DNA of 64,000 nt from the NCBI RefSeq assembly GCF_003076635.1, contig NZ_QDKG01000007.1:103319-167318 (forward strand), given 5' to 3'. A program made the translations under genes and the position numbers. This DNA is from Sphingobacterium corticibacter (GTDB lineage Bacteria > Bacteroidota > Bacteroidia > Sphingobacteriales > Sphingobacteriaceae). Each line of letters opens with the position of its first letter. The first letter of the stretch is position 1. The notes beneath the pieces were generated by a model that made no database searches, was not told the DNA's origin, and worked only from the letters and a program-made list of their open reading frames with translations. Positions 33,793 to 43,204 of the stretch are shown here, one piece after another.

Positions 33793-35076
33793 TTAATCTA
33801 GGTTCAAATCTTTAATCTTACGGTAAAGGGTGCGCTCAGAAATACCCAATTCTTGTGCTGCTGCTTTGCGCTTACCTTTGTGCTTTTTCAAAGCGCGCTT
33901 AATTAAGTCAGATTCTTTGTCTACCAACGACAAGGATTCTTCTATCTCTTCTACATCTTGCGCGTTATAACGGTATTCGCCATTTGCCGGTTTCGGTCTA
34001 TTCGGGTTGTGAATGGTTAATGTCGCTGGCGAAGGTAAGCCATATTCATCACTCATCCGCGCAGCTACATTTCCACTATTATTATCAATGTCTTTATAAA
34101 GCTGATTGATTACTGGAGAGTTTTGTTCATACGTACCCGCATTGATGCCATTTTGCAGCAGCTCGACCACTAATTTCTTCAGATCCACCATATCGCGTTT
34201 CATATCAAACAGGACTTTGTAGAGCAAATCTCGCTCTGAAAAATCATCCTTATTCTGTTCGTTTACAAAAACGGGCAGATTAGATTGCTTCGCGTCAGCC
34301 GGAATGTAGTTGCTCAAGATGGCCGCATTGATATTACGTTCTCTTTCTAAAACAGCCACTTGCTCTGCGATATTTTTCAGCTGGCGAACATTTCCCGGCC
34401 AATTGTAGCTGACTAATAAATCTTGCGCATCGGGCAACAACTGAATGCTCGGTGTACGGTATTTATCCACAAAATCAACCACGAACTTCCGAAACAATAA
34501 ATAGATATCTTCAGGACGCTCTCTTAAGGCTGGAATTTTCAAGGGTACGGTATTCAACCGATAATATAGATCTTCCCGAAATTTGCCTTTTTGTACGGCG
34601 GTGTACATATCTACATTGGTAGCAGCGACCACGCGAACGTTTGTTTTCTGCACTTTGGAGGATCCTACACGAATGTACTCGCCAGATTCTAGTACGCGTA
34701 ATAGCCGCGCTTGCGTGCCTAATGGCAATTCGCCAACTTCATCTAAAAAGATAGTACCGCCATCGACGACTTCAAAATACCCTTTGCGCGCTTCGGTCGC
34801 GCCCGTGAAAGAGCCTTTCTCGTGGCCAAACAACTCCGAGTCAATCGTTCCCTCTGGGATAGCGCCACAGTTGACGGCGATAAATGGACCATGCTTGCGC
34901 GCGCTCAGCTGGTGAATAATATGGGAAAAAACTTCCTTTCCAGAACCGCTTTCACCTTGGATCAATACAGAGATATCCGTCGGTGCGACCTGACGGGCGA
35001 TATCGAGTGCACGATTTAATAAAGGCGAATTGCCAATAATTCCAAATCTACTTTTTAAATCCTGATGATCCACCAT
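33793..35076 (-). CDS. Sigma-54-dependent transcriptional activator without a sensor domain
   Basis: This 427-residue enhancer-binding protein starts directly with the AAA+ domain: Walker A GESGSGKE (41-48), the sigma-54 contact loop GSFTGA (88-93, Ser in place of the usual Ala), Walker B GGTIFLDEVGEL (106-117), and the R-finger region FREDLYYRLNTVPL. A linker of about 130 residues and a Fis-type helix-turn-helix (KRKAAAQELGISERTLYRKIKDL) end the protein. No receiver, PAS or GAF domain is present, so its activity is probably set by expression level or a partner. It is the second gene of the miaB-lptE-secG cluster. Confidence 0.93.
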   Translation of the reverse strand: MVDHQDLKSRFGIIGNSPLLNRALDIARQVAPTDISVLIQGESGSGKEVFSHIIHQLSARKHGPFIAVNCGAIPEGTIDSELFGHEKGSFTGATEARKGYFEVVDGGTIFLDEVGELPLGTQARLLRVLESGEYIRVGSSKVQKTNVRVVAATNVDMYTAVQKGKFREDLYYRLNTVPLKIPALRERPEDIYLLFRKFVVDFVDKYRTPSIQLLPDAQDLLVSYNWPGNVRQLKNIAEQVAVLERERNINAAILSNYIPADAKQSNLPVFVNEQNKDDFSERDLLYKVLFDMKRDMVDLKKLVVELLQNGINAGTYEQNSPVINQLYKDIDNNSGNVAARMSDEYGLPSPATLTIHNPNRPKPANGEYRYNAQDVEEIEESLSLVDKESDLIKRALKKHKGKRKAAAQELGISERTLYRKIKDLNLD

Positions 35077-35104
35077 GGGTACAATTTAGCTTTTAGCGCC
35101 TTTT

Positions 35105-36544
35105 TTAATTGATTATTTTTCCAATTAAAGTTGCTGAAGTACAACTTTCTCCCAATACATCTACATAATCGCCAGCTTTATACCGAGCATCTAACGGGAA
35201 TACCAACATCGCATTCTGGTCATTGCGACCGCAATAATGTTGATCCGAACGCTTGGATAATCCTTCGATCAATACACGGTGCACTTTGCCTACGTAATCT
35301 TGAATACGCTCATGTCCGTGCGTACGTTGCAAAGCGACAATCTCGGTCAAGCGACGTTTCTTTACCTCCTCTGGCACGTCATCTTCGAAACGCTTGGCGG
35401 CCAATGTTCCCGGTCTTTCTGAATAGGCAAACATGTAGGCAAAATCGTATTTTACGTATTCCATCATAGAGATGGTATCTTGATGCTCTTCTTCTGTCTC
35501 GGTACAAAATCCGGTAATCACGTCGGTAGATATAGCACAACCAGGAATAATACGACGAATCGCATCGACACGATCGATGTACCATTCGCGATCGTAAGTA
35601 CGGTTCATGATATCTAAAATCCGTGAATTGCCCGACTGCACTGGCAAATGGATGTAGTTACAAATATTCTCGTAACGAGCAATCGTGTGCAATACCTCGT
35701 CGGTAATATCTTTTGGATGTGAGGTGGAGAATCGAACGCGCAACAATGGATTGACTTCGGCCACCATAGCTAATAGCGTGGCGAAGTTGACCGTTGCTGC
35801 CGACTCTGAGCCATCTTCATTTTTCTGAGCGTGCTTGTACGAATCCACATTCTGACCCAACAACGTCACTTCTCTATATCCAGCCTCAAAAAGATTTTTG
35901 GCTTCTTGTACGATGGACTGCGGGTCGCGACTACGCTCTCGACCACGCGTGAAAGGAACGACGCAGAATGAGCACATATTATCACAGCCACGCATGATGG
36001 ATATGAATGCGGCTACGCCGTTGGAATTCAATCGCACCGGGCTAATGTCTGCATATGTTTCTTCGCGAGACAATAGTACATTGACAGCTTTCGCACCATC
36101 ATCTACCTGCTCAATCAGATTAGGAAGATCACGGTAAGCATCTGGCCCGACGACTACATCCACCAACTTTTCTTCTTCCAAAAACTTGGCTTTAAGACGC
36201 TCTGCCATACAGCCCAATACGCCTACGATCATCCCTGGATTACGCGCTTTGGCAGATTCAAATTCCTTCAATCTATTCCGAACACGCTGTTCGGCATTTT
36301 CGCGTATAGAGCAGGTATTGATAAACACCACATCCGCATCTTTAAAGTCTTTCGTGGTCTCAAAACCACGATCAATCAGTATAGATGCTACAATCTCACT
36401 GTCCGAAAAATTCATCTGGCAACCGTAGCTCTCGATATAAAGTTTTCGCCCGTTGCTAGCTCCTGTAGGCACCATATCAAGTGCCTCGCCTTGACGAGTT
36501 TCATCGTGTGTTTTGGTTGTGTGTAATAAGTCTAACATGTCCAT
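35105..36544 (-). CDS. miaB: tRNA-2-methylthio-N6-dimethylallyladenosine synthase MiaB
   Basis: This 479-residue radical-SAM methylthiotransferase modifies A37 of tRNAs reading UNN codons. It has the UPF0004 domain with three iron-sulfur cysteines ([33 protein letters not shown]), the radical-SAM CxxxCxxC motif in [16 protein letters not shown], and a C-terminal TRAM domain. The start may be the ATG at 36544 or the one at 36538. A TAACTTTG -7 element at 36557-36564 predicts a start site near 36550, so the leader is very short. It opens the leftward cluster leading to secG. Confidence 0.95.
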   Translation of the reverse strand: MDMLDLLHTTKTHDETRQGEALDMVPTGASNGRKLYIESYGCQMNFSDSEIVASILIDRGFETTKDFKDADVVFINTCSIRENAEQRVRNRLKEFESAKARNPGMIVGVLGCMAERLKAKFLEEEKLVDVVVGPDAYRDLPNLIEQVDDGAKAVNVLLSREETYADISPVRLNSNGVAAFISIMRGCDNMCSFCVVPFTRGRERSRDPQSIVQEAKNLFEAGYREVTLLGQNVDSYKHAQKNEDGSESAATVNFATLLAMVAEVNPLLRVRFSTSHPKDITDEVLHTIARYENICNYIHLPVQSGNSRILDIMNRTYDREWYIDRVDAIRRIIPGCAISTDVITGFCTETEEEHQDTISMMEYVKYDFAYMFAYSERPGTLAAKRFEDDVPEEVKKRRLTEIVALQRTHGHERIQDYVGKVHRVLIEGLSKRSDQHYCGRNDQNAMLVFPLDARYKAGDYVDVLGESCTSATLIGKIIN

Positions 36545-36556
36545 TTCTCAAAGAGA

Positions 36557-36564
36557 CAAAGTTA
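36557..36564 (-). promoter_or_regulatory. -7 element TAACTTTG before miaB
   Basis: This is an exact TAnnTTTG match on the minus strand 12 bp before the miaB ATG. The nearest TTG is 24 bp further upstream, slightly beyond the usual spacing. Confidence 0.45.
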
Positions 36565-36658
36565 AGAATTAAATCTTAGAATGCGTGACAAGATGTCATC
36601 TGCATCCGCCTATTGCATATCGGTTTAATGTTTGATAATTTAGCATAAAATATCAACT

Positions 36659-37501
36659 ATGAAAAAAACACTATCAGCATGTATCGTGGCATTAGCGATC
36701 TTATCTGGAGCATCATCGGCTCAGGCACAAGCGAAATTGCCACCTGCAAGTAGCACGCAGCAAGTATCGCAAGGATTAGGTATTAGCAAGATCTCACTCA
36801 CGTATCAGCGTCCTAATAGCAATGGACGAACTGTATTTGGCGGATTAGTTCCTTATGGTGAAGTATGGCGCACCGGAGCAAACAACGCTACTGCGATTAC
36901 TTTCGATAGCGAAGTAACGATTCAAGGTAAAACGGTACCTGCCGGAACGTATGGTTTGTTTACCATTCCTAATAAAGGAGATTGGACAATCATCTTAAAT
37001 AAAACTGCGGAACAGTGGGGCGCTTACACGTATAAACAAGAAGATGATTTGCTTCGTTTTACCGCAAAACCAGTTAAGCTGAATAAGAAAGTAGAAACTT
37101 TCAGCATCAACTTTGAAAATGTGACCAAAAATAGTGTCGATGTAGTGATGAGCTGGGAAAATGTAGCAGTTCCATTCACCATATCTGTTGATCAGACTAA
37201 AGAAATCATGGCTTCTTTGGATAATGCAATGAAAGGAGAGAAAAAACCTTATTTCCAAGCAGCGCAATATTATTTCCAAAATAACCTTGACATCGCTAAA
37301 GCGGTAACGTGGATTGAGGAAGCAGACAAAGGAAATACCAAAGCGCCACACATTAAATATTGGAAGGCTCAAATTCTGACAAAAGCAGGTGACAAAGCAG
37401 GTGCTGCTAAAGCTGCGCAAGAAGGAATTGATATGGCTACACAAGCAAACAATTCAGAATACATCAAATTGAATACACAAGCGCTTAAAGCCGCGAAGTA
37501 A
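36659..37501 (+). CDS. DUF2911 domain protein, secreted
   Basis: This 280-residue protein has a signal peptide of about 23 residues (ending SSAQAQ). A DUF2911 domain follows at about 25-170, shown by ISLTYQRPNSNGRTVFGGLVPYGEVWRTGANNAT and VPAGTYGLFTIPNKGDW. The last 100 residues are helical and TPR-like (ITWIEEADKGNTKAPHIKYWKAQIL). DUF2911 proteins are common in Bacteroidota and of unknown function. The gene is divergent from miaB and has its own terminator. Confidence 0.88.
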   Translation: MKKTLSACIVALAILSGASSAQAQAKLPPASSTQQVSQGLGISKISLTYQRPNSNGRTVFGGLVPYGEVWRTGANNATAITFDSEVTIQGKTVPAGTYGLFTIPNKGDWTIILNKTAEQWGAYTYKQEDDLLRFTAKPVKLNKKVETFSINFENVTKNSVDVVMSWENVAVPFTISVDQTKEIMASLDNAMKGEKKPYFQAAQYYFQNNLDIAKAVTWIEEADKGNTKAPHIKYWKAQILTKAGDKAGAAKAAQEGIDMATQANNSEYIKLNTQALKAAK

Positions 37502-37517
37502 GCAGTAAGATATTCAG

Positions 37518-37568
37518 GCCGTCTGTATAAGCTCCTTTAGGAGGAGCAGTCGTACAGACGGCTTTTTA
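37518..37568 (+). terminator. Two-tier hairpin terminator after the DUF2911 gene
   Basis: The outer stem GCCGTCTGTA / TACAGACGGC (10 bp) encloses a second hairpin GCTCCT-TTAGG-AGGAGC and is followed by TTTTTAG. It lies 16 bp past the stop. Confidence 0.85.
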
Positions 37569-37580
37569 GTAGATGAAAAA

Positions 37581-38375
37581 TTATAATTCTTCTTTAAGAA
37601 TAGCTTCCAGCTCCTCGGCCGAAAGGTTCATGTTTACATTACCATCCTTGGCAAAGGAAATCTCTCCCGTCTCTTCAGATACAATAACGGAAACGGCCTC
37701 GGAAACTTCCGTCACACCAATGGCGGCACGATGCCGCAAACCAAACTGCGGTGGCAAATCTTCACTATCCGACAGTGGCAATACCGAACTAGCGGTCATA
37801 ATCCGAAAATCAACAATGACCACAGCCCCATCATGCAGTGGTGAGTTCTTAAAAAATATGGACTCCAACAATCGTTTTGAAATTGGCGCATCAATGTATT
37901 CTCCACTGGATTGATAATATTCTTCGTCGAAATGACGCGAGAATACCAACAAAGCACCGGTCTGTGATTTTGCCAAACTTCGGCAGGCATCTACAATAGG
38001 CTTGATCAGTTCCGATCGATCTCCTTCCACGGCTTTGCGAGCACCGAAGAATGACCAGATAAACTTCTTGCGACGCATGGATATGTTTTTACCAATATGC
38101 AACAGAAAACGTCTAATTTCTTGCTGGAATACTACAATCAATGCAATGGATCCTACCGAGATAAAGCCGCCAAAGATCTCAGTTAATAGACGCATCTCCA
38201 ATTGTTTCACGACCAGGTAAATACCATAAAACAAACCGACCCCGATCAAGATGTTGACGGCAATAGTACCTTTTATCAAACTATATACATAGTAAATGAT
38301 AATGGCCACCAACAAAATGTCGATAAAATCGAACCAGCGGAAACCACTCAGAAGATTAAAATCCAGTCCTTGCAT
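37581..38375 (-). CDS. cdaA: Diadenylate cyclase CdaA (c-di-AMP synthase)
   Basis: This 264-residue membrane enzyme joins two ATP into c-di-AMP, a second messenger for osmotic and envelope control. Three membrane helices lie in residues 16-83. The DAC catalytic domain has the essential HDGAVVIV (DGA at 182-184) and RHRAA (214-216). Length and order match the CdaA/YbbP type. No YbbR-like regulator gene is adjacent, unlike in Firmicutes, so it stands alone here, convergent with DUF2911 and divergent from pdxJ. Confidence 0.94.
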   Translation of the reverse strand: MQGLDFNLLSGFRWFDFIDILLVAIIIYYVYSLIKGTIAVNILIGVGLFYGIYLVVKQLEMRLLTEIFGGFISVGSIALIVVFQQEIRRFLLHIGKNISMRRKKFIWSFFGARKAVEGDRSELIKPIVDACRSLAKSQTGALLVFSRHFDEEYYQSSGEYIDAPISKRLLESIFFKNSPLHDGAVVIVDFRIMTASSVLPLSDSEDLPPQFGLRHRAAIGVTEVSEAVSVIVSEETGEISFAKDGNVNMNLSAEELEAILKEEL

Positions 38376-38438
38376 ATACTCTGCAATTTAATGAATATTC
38401 TGCAACCTGTACTATGACTCTTATATAATTTAAGCCAA

Positions 38439-38467
38439 TTGCAGCCATTTTATATTCATTATATTTG
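38439..38467 (+). promoter_or_regulatory. Predicted pdxJ promoter
   Basis: TTG (38439-38441), an 18-bp spacer and TATATTTG (38460-38467) match the Bacteroidota consensus. The start site would be near 38472, 17 nt before the ATG. Confidence 0.6.
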
Positions 38468-38488
38468 TGAGACAACAAGCTACCGCAC

Positions 38489-39208
38489 ATGACTAAATTA
38501 TCTGTAAATATCAATAAAATCGCCACCTTGCGCAACGCACGTGGCGGCAATATTCCCAATGTACTCACGACTGCGATCGCTTGTGAACGTTTTGGTGCAC
38601 AAGGAATCACGGTACACCCAAGACCAGATGAACGCCATATTCGATATCAAGATGTGTATGATCTAAAGAAAGAAATCCAAACCGAATTTAATATCGAAGG
38701 CAACTGTCAAGAAGATAAGTTTGTGGAGCTGGTGTTGGCGAACAAACCGACGCAAGTAACTTTGGTACCGGATGCCAATGAGCAAATCACGTCAAACCAC
38801 GGCTGGGATACCATAAAACATAAACTTTACTTACGCGACATGGTAAGCCATTTCCAACAGGAAGGCATACGTGTTTCGCTTTTTGTAGATCCTGTGGAGG
38901 AAATGGTAGAAGCAGCCGCAGAAACTGGCGCAGATCGCGTGGAATTGTACACCGAAGCCTATGCGGCGGAGTTTGGCTACGACAAAGAAAAAGCCATTGA
39001 ACCTTACTTTAAAGCAGCATTAAAGGCGCGTGAAATGGGCTTGGGGCTGAATGCCGGACATGATCTTGATTTGCATAATCTGGCGTTTTTCAACGAGCGT
39101 ATTCCAGGGTTATTGGAGGTGAGTATCGGCCATGCTTTGGTGGCGGATGCGTTGTTTCTTGGATTGGAAGAAACGATCAAAAGATATTTGGCTGCGCTCA
39201 AAGCGTAA
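38489..39208 (+). CDS. pdxJ: Pyridoxine 5'-phosphate synthase
   Basis: This 239-residue TIM-barrel enzyme condenses 1-deoxyxylulose 5-phosphate with 3-amino-2-oxopropyl phosphate, the last ring-forming step of DXP-dependent vitamin B6 synthesis. Conserved blocks are [78 protein letters not shown] and [14 protein letters not shown]. Full length. It is a single-gene unit between cdaA (divergent) and lepB (convergent, with a shared terminator). Confidence 0.97.
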   Translation: MTKLSVNINKIATLRNARGGNIPNVLTTAIACERFGAQGITVHPRPDERHIRYQDVYDLKKEIQTEFNIEGNCQEDKFVELVLANKPTQVTLVPDANEQITSNHGWDTIKHKLYLRDMVSHFQQEGIRVSLFVDPVEEMVEAAAETGADRVELYTEAYAAEFGYDKEKAIEPYFKAALKAREMGLGLNAGHDLDLHNLAFFNERIPGLLEVSIGHALVADALFLGLEETIKRYLAALKA

Positions 39209-39222
39209 AACCTTCCTACTTG

Positions 39223-39268
39223 TTAAATCGAAAGGCGCACCAATCTATTGGTGCGCCTTTCGATTTAA
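39223..39268. terminator. Bidirectional terminator between pdxJ and lepB
   Basis: A perfect 21-bp stem (TTAAATCGAAAGGCGCACC... mirrored) with a 4-nt TCTA loop sits between two convergent stops. Confidence 0.9.
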
Positions 39269-39278
39269 TATAGTTTAC

Positions 39279-40727
39279 TTAATTGATACCTCTAAAAATT
39301 CTATTCCAACGGATCTTCGATAAGAAAGTTCCGTCTTCATCATAACTCATAAAAGTCAATACTGCTTTACCAACAATATGGTCTTCAGGAACAAAACCCC
39401 AGCCACGTGAATCTAAGGAGTTATGTCTATTATCACCCATCATCCAGTAATAATCCATATTAAAGGTGTAGCTATCGGCTAATTTACCATTTAGATAAAG
39501 CCCATCGGCACGCTCTTCTAAGGTATTGCCTTCGTATACGGTGATAGCACGGATATATAATGGTAAAGTTTTGCTATCCAACTTGACAGTCCACCCTTTT
39601 TTAGGAATAGTGAATGGACCAAAGTTGTCGTAATTCCAGACCGTACCATCTTTGTAGAATGGAAATGCTTGTGCCATTTCCGAATTATCATCTGGTCCGT
39701 ATACCTGCTCAATCACTTCTTTCACATTATTCCATTTTCGCACTTCTTCTGCTTCTTCGCGTGTGATGTGCAGTACATATACTCCTCTGGACGGATCGTT
39801 TAGATACGTGCTTAACTCGTAGCGCTTCTCCACCAATCGATTCAAATCTAGGCCATATGGCTGTTCGGTGACCACGATATAGCTGGGTTGAAGATTATGA
39901 CTTTCGAACGCTTCTTCCCCATTAACAAATAGCTGCGCGCTTTTCATGGTGATCACGTCGCCAGGCATACCTACACAGCGCTTCACATAATTCTCGCGTT
40001 TATCGACCGGTCTTTCGAATGGCGCATCAGCATCCATCGGATAATTGAATACGACTACATCATTTCTTTTGATTTGTTGAAATCCTGGTAAGCGCTTGTA
40101 CGGGATTTTGATCCACTCCGAATAGGCTTTGCCGCCCGTGATTGGCATCGTATGATGAGCGAACGGGAAAGCCAAAGGAGTCATTGGAATCCGTGCTCCA
40201 TAATTCAACTTACTCACAAATAAGAAATCACCAATTAATAAAGTCCGCTCCATAGAACCGGTCGGGATCACATAGGGTTCGATCAAAAAGCTACGGATCA
40301 GTGATGCAGCCACAGTCGCAAATATAATAGCATCAGTCCATTCGCGCACCGCAGATTTCTTATACGGATATTTCTTTTTAAACTCTTCGGTATTGGATGG
40401 GCCTAAGTATTTTACCGTGGCATCCCGACCCCAAATTGGTAATACAATAAAGGGAACGAGTACCGCAGCGGCGGTTTCCCAAAATCGACGTTTGCCAAAG
40501 CTTTTCAACAGGTCAAAATACAATCCGAAGAATACAAATACATTGACAATCGGTACTAATAACCAAAGCACCCACCAACGCGGTCGCGCCACTAAATCGG
40601 CAAATATTACCTCACGATAAAAAGGAATAAAAGCTTCCCAACCCTGTTTTCCTGCTTTTCTGAATAATAGAAAAAGACCGTACCATGATACGATGAGAAA
40701 TAGGGCAAATAAAATATAATAGATCAT
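39279..40727 (-). CDS. lepB: Signal peptidase I
   Basis: This 482-residue type I signal peptidase removes signal peptides after Sec export. Several N-terminal membrane helices (about residues 1-95, and one near 130-150) precede the catalytic domain. The nucleophilic serine is in IPTGSMERTLL and the general-base lysine in YVKRCVGMPGD. A long insert follows before the last box GDNRHNSLDSRGWGFVPEDHIVGKA. The protein is longer than E. coli LepB, as usual in Bacteroidota. It is the last gene of the leftward parA-parB-DUF5683-dapB-lepB run, 5 bp after dapB. Confidence 0.96.
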   Translation of the reverse strand: MIYYILFALFLIVSWYGLFLLFRKAGKQGWEAFIPFYREVIFADLVARPRWWVLWLLVPIVNVFVFFGLYFDLLKSFGKRRFWETAAAVLVPFIVLPIWGRDATVKYLGPSNTEEFKKKYPYKKSAVREWTDAIIFATVAASLIRSFLIEPYVIPTGSMERTLLIGDFLFVSKLNYGARIPMTPLAFPFAHHTMPITGGKAYSEWIKIPYKRLPGFQQIKRNDVVVFNYPMDADAPFERPVDKRENYVKRCVGMPGDVITMKSAQLFVNGEEAFESHNLQPSYIVVTEQPYGLDLNRLVEKRYELSTYLNDPSRGVYVLHITREEAEEVRKWNNVKEVIEQVYGPDDNSEMAQAFPFYKDGTVWNYDNFGPFTIPKKGWTVKLDSKTLPLYIRAITVYEGNTLEERADGLYLNGKLADSYTFNMDYYWMMGDNRHNSLDSRGWGFVPEDHIVGKAVLTFMSYDEDGTFLSKIRWNRIFRGIN

Positions 40728-40732
40728 GTATA

Positions 40733-41476
40733 CTACTTATTAAAATCAAACATTTCTGTCACTTGGTAGAATCCTTTACGACCAACTAACCACTCTGCTG
40801 CGACTACCGCTCCTAAGGCAAAACCATCTCGGCTGTGCGCCGTATGCTTAAACTCAATCTGATCGACTTCTGAACTGTATAATACGGTGTGCGTACCCGG
40901 CACTTCCTCCAGTCGCAAACTCTCGATGAGTAATTCGTTCTTTGCCGGAATGATTTCCTCACCCGAACCTTCTAAGCGGTTCACCCAATTATCTTTATCC
41001 GTATAAGCGTCCAAAATACCTTCTGCAATCGTAATCGCCGTACCGCTTGGTGCATCCAATTTATGAATATGGTGGATCTCTTCTACCTGCGTATCATATT
41101 GTTTGTAAGGACTTATCGCCTTTGCCAACAACTTGTTTACATGAAAAAAGACATTGACACCAATACTAAAATTAGACCCATAGAGCATGGATTGATTAGC
41201 ATCTACACATGTTGCCTTGACTTCTTCCAAATGATCGTACCAACCTGTGGTGCCTACCACGATCGGAAGATCATGCTCAAAACAAAGACTGATATTATCT
41301 AACGCCGCATCTGGTTTACTAAAATCGATCGCAATGTCCGCGTTTTTTAGATCCACAGATGTTATATCTTCTCGGCTACTTGAACCGATAGCCCATGCAA
41401 CCTCATGTCCTCTTTTGATGGCATACCGCTCAATAAGCTGCCCCATCTTGCCATATCCTAATAATCCAATTTTCAT
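40733..41476 (-). CDS. dapB: 4-hydroxy-tetrahydrodipicolinate reductase
   Basis: This 247-residue enzyme reduces the dihydrodipicolinate intermediate of lysine and diaminopimelate synthesis. The N-terminal NAD(P) domain has IGLLGYGKMGQLIE. The substrate domain has the signature EIHHIHKLDAPSGTA with the catalytic histidine and lysine, and the C-terminus has HTAHSRDGFALGAV. It lies in the conserved parAB-lepB cluster, tying cell-wall precursor supply to chromosome segregation genes in one transcript. Confidence 0.96.
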   Translation of the reverse strand: MKIGLLGYGKMGQLIERYAIKRGHEVAWAIGSSSREDITSVDLKNADIAIDFSKPDAALDNISLCFEHDLPIVVGTTGWYDHLEEVKATCVDANQSMLYGSNFSIGVNVFFHVNKLLAKAISPYKQYDTQVEEIHHIHKLDAPSGTAITIAEGILDAYTDKDNWVNRLEGSGEEIIPAKNELLIESLRLEEVPGTHTVLYSSEVDQIEFKHTAHSRDGFALGAVVAAEWLVGRKGFYQVTEMFDFNK

Positions 41477-41501
41477 TCTTATACTGTAATTGGTTGATAT
41501 T

Positions 41502-42251
41502 TTAATTTAAGTTTACTGTTAGTTTCAAGCCTGGAGTAAACAAAGAAGCTGCGCCAAAGCGTGAATTCGTTGCCATGCCGCTGGGATAGGTAGGTATCAC
41601 TGTCGGCGTTACTCTAAAAGACAAATCATCGCTGATATTCCAGCGATTACTTAACATAGAATCTACGTAAGCTTCGACGATATTTAATCCATACCAACCT
41701 AAAGTGGCCAATATCACCAAATCGCGATTACGTCGCATGTTATCTCTTTGGCGGATAAGTGCTGGTTCAGAACCTGTTGGTCTATTCCCTAAAGGGCCAT
41801 CCGACGGCTCGCCTGTGTTATTATAACGATACTGCAGCTCTGTCTGATATTCGCGGTAAAAGTAATTCCAATAATCAAAAGTAAGATATCCGGCTACTAA
41901 TCCGCCATATATCACCGGCACTTTTACCCACCACAAACCGCCATTGGTATATTGACCCCAACCCGGCAAGATTGCCGATCGCCGCCAAGCGACACGAGAT
42001 ACACGCTCAATCTCTAAACGAGCAGAATCTTTCAGAACACCTTTAAAATAGTATTTTTCGCGTTCCTTCTCCTCTCGAGTTCGAGCACGGCGTTCAGCAC
42101 GTGTTTCTTTCTTCTCGACGTTGGCTCGCACCGAGTCGGCTAATATGCTATTGGACATACTATCCGCTGTACGGATGATACTGTCGCGATCTTGTGCTTG
42201 CAGGGTTCCCCAGCATAAAAATGTAAACAATAAAACGCCGAGATACCGCAT
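41502..42251 (-). CDS. DUF5683 membrane protein
   Basis: This 249-residue protein has a signal peptide (about residues 1-20, ending GTLQAQ), a basic coiled-coil-like stretch (about 50-80, rich in R and E), then the DUF5683 domain beginning WRRSAILPGWGQYTNGGLWWVKVPVIYGG with a membrane segment. The function is unknown; the gene is conserved between parB and dapB across Bacteroidota. I use the ATG at 42251, 4 bp after the parB stop, because it gives a proper signal peptide; longer starts would overlap parB. Confidence 0.85.
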   Translation of the reverse strand: MRYLGVLLFTFLCWGTLQAQDRDSIIRTADSMSNSILADSVRANVEKKETRAERRARTREEKEREKYYFKGVLKDSARLEIERVSRVAWRRSAILPGWGQYTNGGLWWVKVPVIYGGLVAGYLTFDYWNYFYREYQTELQYRYNNTGEPSDGPLGNRPTGSEPALIRQRDNMRRNRDLVILATLGWYGLNIVEAYVDSMLSNRWNISDDLSFRVTPTVIPTYPSGMATNSRFGAASLFTPGLKLTVNLN

Positions 42252-42255
42252 ACAA

Positions 42256-43197
42256 TTACCAGTCAAGCAACTCCAAAATACGACCAAGATCATCTTCGGA
42301 ATCAAATGGGATTTCGATAGCTCCTTTTCCTTTACTATTTTTCATATTAAGCTTGACGCTCGCAGCAAATCGAGAGGCCAAATCATCCTGTATCTTCTGA
42401 TATTGAAAATTCAACGTCTTCTTCGTCCCTTCTGCTTTCGCATTGGTTTCTGCCTCTGCTTGTCCTTGTTGTATAGCACGCACCAGCTCTTCGGCTTTAC
42501 GAACAGATAAGCTTTGCTCTACAATCTGCTGAAATACAAAAAGCTGTTTTTCTTCGTCGCCAATATTGATCAGTGCGCGTGCGTGTCCCATAGATAGCTG
42601 ACCATCGCGTATCGAAGCTTGTATTACTGGAGGTAATTTCAAAAGACGAAGGTAGTTGGTCACTGTACTTCTATTCTTAGAAACACGCTCGCCAAGCTCC
42701 TCTTGTTTCAAATTACACTCTTCAATCATGCGCTGAAAGCTCAACGCCACTTCCATCGCATTTAGGTTTTCGCGCTGAATATTTTCGATCAACGCCATTT
42801 CCAGCATCTGCTGATCATTGGCTGTGCGCACATATGCCGGTATAGCTGTGATTCCTGCCAATTTGGAGGCGCGTAATCTACGCTCACCGCTGATGAGTTG
42901 GTACGAATCCTTACTCATCTGCCGAACGGTGATCGGCTGAATAAGACCTTGCAATTTGATAGAGTCCGAGAGCTCTTGTAAAGCAACCTCATCAAATTCC
43001 GTACGCGGCTGAAATGGATTTATCTCTACGTGAGCGACTTCTATAAAATTGATCCCACCAACGGGCTTCGCTTCCGACTGTCGGTCTATGTTCTCGGTAT
43101 TTATCTTAGTAGCAGATTGTCCTCTGTTGATATCCTCATCTTGAAGCAATGCACCTAAACCCTTACCCAATCCTATTTTTCGCTGTTGTGCTGCCAT
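42256..43197 (-). CDS. parB: Chromosome-partitioning protein ParB
   Basis: This 313-residue CTP-dependent DNA clamp loads at parS sites. It has a short N-terminal ParA-stimulating segment (KIGLGKGLGALL), the ParB/Srx domain with the CTP-binding boxes (HVEINPFQPRTEF and ISGERRLRASKLAG), the HTH domain (LKQEELGERVSKNRSTVTNYLRLLKLP), and a C-terminal dimerisation domain. It follows parA by 7 bp. No parS site close to TGTTTCACGTGAAACA was found in the window. Confidence 0.96.
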   Translation of the reverse strand: MAAQQRKIGLGKGLGALLQDEDINRGQSATKINTENIDRQSEAKPVGGINFIEVAHVEINPFQPRTEFDEVALQELSDSIKLQGLIQPITVRQMSKDSYQLISGERRLRASKLAGITAIPAYVRTANDQQMLEMALIENIQRENLNAMEVALSFQRMIEECNLKQEELGERVSKNRSTVTNYLRLLKLPPVIQASIRDGQLSMGHARALINIGDEEKQLFVFQQIVEQSLSVRKAEELVRAIQQGQAEAETNAKAEGTKKTLNFQYQKIQDDLASRFAASVKLNMKNSKGKGAIEIPFDSEDDLGRILELLDW

Positions 43198-43204
43198 ATC
43201 TCTT

